A DNA stretch of 64,000 nucleotides from Pelagibacterales bacterium SAG-MED01 (lineage in GTDB: Bacteria; Pseudomonadota; Alphaproteobacteria; Pelagibacterales; Pelagibacteraceae): assembly GCA_014654455.1 (NCBI GenBank), contig JACWCY010000005.1, positions 39,460 through 103,459 of the forward strand, written 5' to 3'. Positions 62,564-64,000 of this stretch are shown here, piece after piece. A model generated the notes under the pieces. The model made no database searches. It was not told where the DNA came from and worked only from the letters and a program-made list of their open reading frames with translations. Numbering within the stretch: position 1 is the stretch's first letter; the number at the start of each line of letters is the position of its first letter. The translations under genes and the position numbers were made by a program.

Positions 62564-63778
62564 GTGAGCAAAATTACCGTAAAAAACCCGATAGTAGAGC
62601 TAGATGGCGATGAAATGACCAGAATAATCTGGGAATTCATTAAAAACAAATTAATACTTCCTTATCTCGATTTAGGTATTGAGTATTACGATTTAGGAAT
62701 GAAAAGCAGGGATAACACAGATGACCAAATCACAATTGACTCTGCTAATGCTATTAAAAAAATTGGTGTAGGTATCAAATGTGCAACGATTACACCAGAC
62801 GAAGCTAGAGTAGAAGAATTTAATCTAAAAAAAATGTGGAGATCCCCTAATGGAACAATAAGAAACATTATTGGTGGCACAGTGTTTAGAGAACCAATAA
62901 TTTGTTCTAATATTCCTAAATTAGTTCCATCTTGGACAGACCCTGTCGTAATTGGTAGACATGCTTTTGGTGATCAATACAGAGCAACTGATTTTAAAGT
63001 TCCTGGAAAAGGAAAAATGGAAATTAAATGGACATCAGAAAACGGAAAAGATGAAATCAAATATGAGGTATTTAATTTTACTGGTCCTGGTATTGCTTTA
63101 TCAATGTATAATTTAGATAAATCAATTGAAGACTTCGCAAGATCTTGTTTTAGCTATGGTTTAATAAAAAAATGGCCTGTTTACCTATCAACTAAAAATA
63201 CTATTTTAAAAAAATATGATGGAAGATTTAAAGATATTTTTGAAGAAGTATTTAATAAAGAATTTAAAAAGAGTTTTGAAGAGGCAGATATTACATATGA
63301 ACACAGACTAATAGATGACATGGTTGCATGTGCTATGAAGTGGAGCGGTAAGTATATATGGGCCTGTAAAAACTATGATGGAGATGTTCAGTCAGATACT
63401 ATGGCACAAGGTTATGGTTCATTAGGTTTAATGACAAGCACATTATTAACTCCTGATGGAAAAATAATGGAAGCAGAAGCGGCCCACGGAACAGTTACAA
63501 GACATTATAGAATGCATCAGCAAGGAAAAGAAACATCAACTAATCCTATCGCTTCAATATTTGCTTGGACAAGAGGATTGGCGCATAGGGGTAAGCTAGA
63601 TAGTAATGATGAACTAATAAAGTTTGCTAAGACTATTGAAAAAGTTTGTATAGAATGTGTTGAAAGTGGTTCAATGACAAAAGACCTTGCAATATTAATT
63701 GGTCCATCAAGTAAGTATCTTACAACAAATCAATTTTTAGATGTCATAGATCAAAATCTTAAAAAGAAGTTAAATTAA
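62564..63778 (+). CDS. icd: Isocitrate dehydrogenase (NADP)
   Basis: TCA-cycle enzyme that makes 2-oxoglutarate, carbon dioxide and NADPH. It is 404 aa, of the homodimeric eukaryote-like type. The substrate-binding parts [20 protein letters not shown] and the later [16 protein letters not shown] segment, which bears NADP-specific residues, are clear. The start codon is GTG at 62564. Its end overlaps the 3' end of alaS by 9 bases. 2-oxoglutarate feeds the glutamate-making genes at 19-24 kb. Confidence 0.96.
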   Translation: MSKITVKNPIVELDGDEMTRIIWEFIKNKLILPYLDLGIEYYDLGMKSRDNTDDQITIDSANAIKKIGVGIKCATITPDEARVEEFNLKKMWRSPNGTIRNIIGGTVFREPIICSNIPKLVPSWTDPVVIGRHAFGDQYRATDFKVPGKGKMEIKWTSENGKDEIKYEVFNFTGPGIALSMYNLDKSIEDFARSCFSYGLIKKWPVYLSTKNTILKKYDGRFKDIFEEVFNKEFKKSFEEADITYEHRLIDDMVACAMKWSGKYIWACKNYDGDVQSDTMAQGYGSLGLMTSTLLTPDGKIMEAEAAHGTVTRHYRMHQQGKETSTNPIASIFAWTRGLAHRGKLDSNDELIKFAKTIEKVCIECVESGSMTKDLAILIGPSSKYLTTNQFLDVIDQNLKKKLN

Positions 63779-64000
63779 AGACTTAATTTTTTCAAAAGCT
63801 TCATTAATTTTACTTTGATCTTGACCTCCAGCTTGGGCAAAGTCTTTTCTTCCTCCTCCACCTTGACCCCTAATAATTTCTGAACTTATTTTAACAAATT
63901 TAACAGCATCAAACTGTTTAGTAAGTTTATCTGTTATTCCTACAGCAACTCCAACTTTGTCATCTTTACTTGCAAATACCACAACTATTCCCTCTCCTAA
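63770..64000 (-). CDS. alaS: Alanyl-tRNA synthetase, C-terminal end (cut by window edge)
   Basis: C-terminal 76 residues of alanyl-tRNA synthetase, open to the right edge. The family end is recognisable: [13 protein letters not shown], the [14 protein letters not shown] stretch with the glycine-rich loop of the DHHA1 domain, and the final helix [13 protein letters not shown]. The rest lies outside the window. The stop at 63770 overlaps icd by 9 bases on the opposite strand. Confidence 0.9.
   Translation of the reverse strand, partial: LGEGIVVVFASKDDKVGVAVGITDKLTKQFDAVKFVKISSEIIRGQGGGGRKDFAQAGGQDQSKINEAFEKIKSLI

Noticed and set aside
1..64000. CRISPR arrays, insertion sequences, prophage genes, tRNA or rRNA genes.
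   Set aside because: No regularly spaced repeats, transposase or integrase motifs, or cloverleaf-like sequences were seen. All gaps are under 150 bases.

Overview
The window looks like a chromosomal segment of a SAR11-clade (Pelagibacterales) alphaproteobacterium. The assignment rests on very low GC, gene spacings of a few bases with many 1-13 nt overlaps, almost no intergenic space (no gene-free stretch over 300 bases), and a gene set typical of SAR11: sarcosine oxidase, TMA/TMAO oxidation, osmolyte ABC transporters and a short IMP dehydrogenase. I see no rRNA, tRNA, CRISPR array, insertion sequence or phage gene.

Layout. 1-5070: sarcosine-oxidase-type operon soxB-D-A-G (minus strand, soxG cut by the left edge). 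5199-7840: formate-THF ligase and a GpsA-like dehydrogenase. 7923-17762: TMA/TMAO island with a flavin monooxygenase (tmm), a TMAO-type ABC transporter (tmoX, tmoV, fused permease tmoW) with three unknown envelope genes inside it, TMAO demethylase (tdm) and a small winged-helix-like protein. 17843-29288: a plus-strand nitrogen/methylamine cluster with an FAD amine oxidoreductase, a glutamine-synthetase-like ligase, three glutamate-synthase-like subunits (glx/mgs type), a lysine-rich unknown, an Amt transporter, two small membrane proteins, a second glutamine-synthetase-type gene (frameshifted), a diaminopropionate-lyase-like enzyme and a conserved unknown. 29297-36744: housekeeping and envelope genes (yjbQ, zapE, cupin, bamB, a frameshifted yfgM-like gene, acnA, lysE, a frameshifted csaA). 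36774-41797: argE, aldehyde dehydrogenase, agmatinase-type ureohydrolase, a secreted zincin and a cyclophilin. 41786-50483: minus-strand run eutA-doeA-potA-potD-potB-potC-hydroxyacyl-CoA dehydrogenase. 50624-54646: a four-gene plus-strand operon of luciferase-like monooxygenase, DUF1185 protein, alpha/beta hydrolase and aldehyde dehydrogenase, whose substrate I cannot name. 54684-64000: a PhyH dioxygenase, then panB, guaA, guaB, rlmE, pssA, psd, icd and the 3' end of alaS.

How it works together. The first 28 kb reads as a methylated-amine unit. TMA would be oxidised to TMAO, TMAO imported and demethylated, and methyl groups passed as formaldehyde or methylene-THF to folate enzymes, including formate-THF ligase. 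Released amine nitrogen would be captured by glutamate ligases and glutamate-synthase-like enzymes, with ammonium uptake by Amt. The 36-54 kb part holds uptake and breakdown genes for polyamine- or ectoine-like compounds and an unassigned monooxygenase operon.

Three genes (glnT/gmaS-like at 26.4 kb, yfgM-like at 32.5 kb, csaA at 36.4 kb) are each broken by exactly one extra base in a homopolymer run. Sequence error is the simplest explanation, but at 26.97 kb the stop sits in a context that could also support +1 slippage. The most promising undescribed systems are the 50.6-54.6 kb operon and the FAD-oxidoreductase/ligase/glutamate-synthase cluster at 17.8-24.4 kb.
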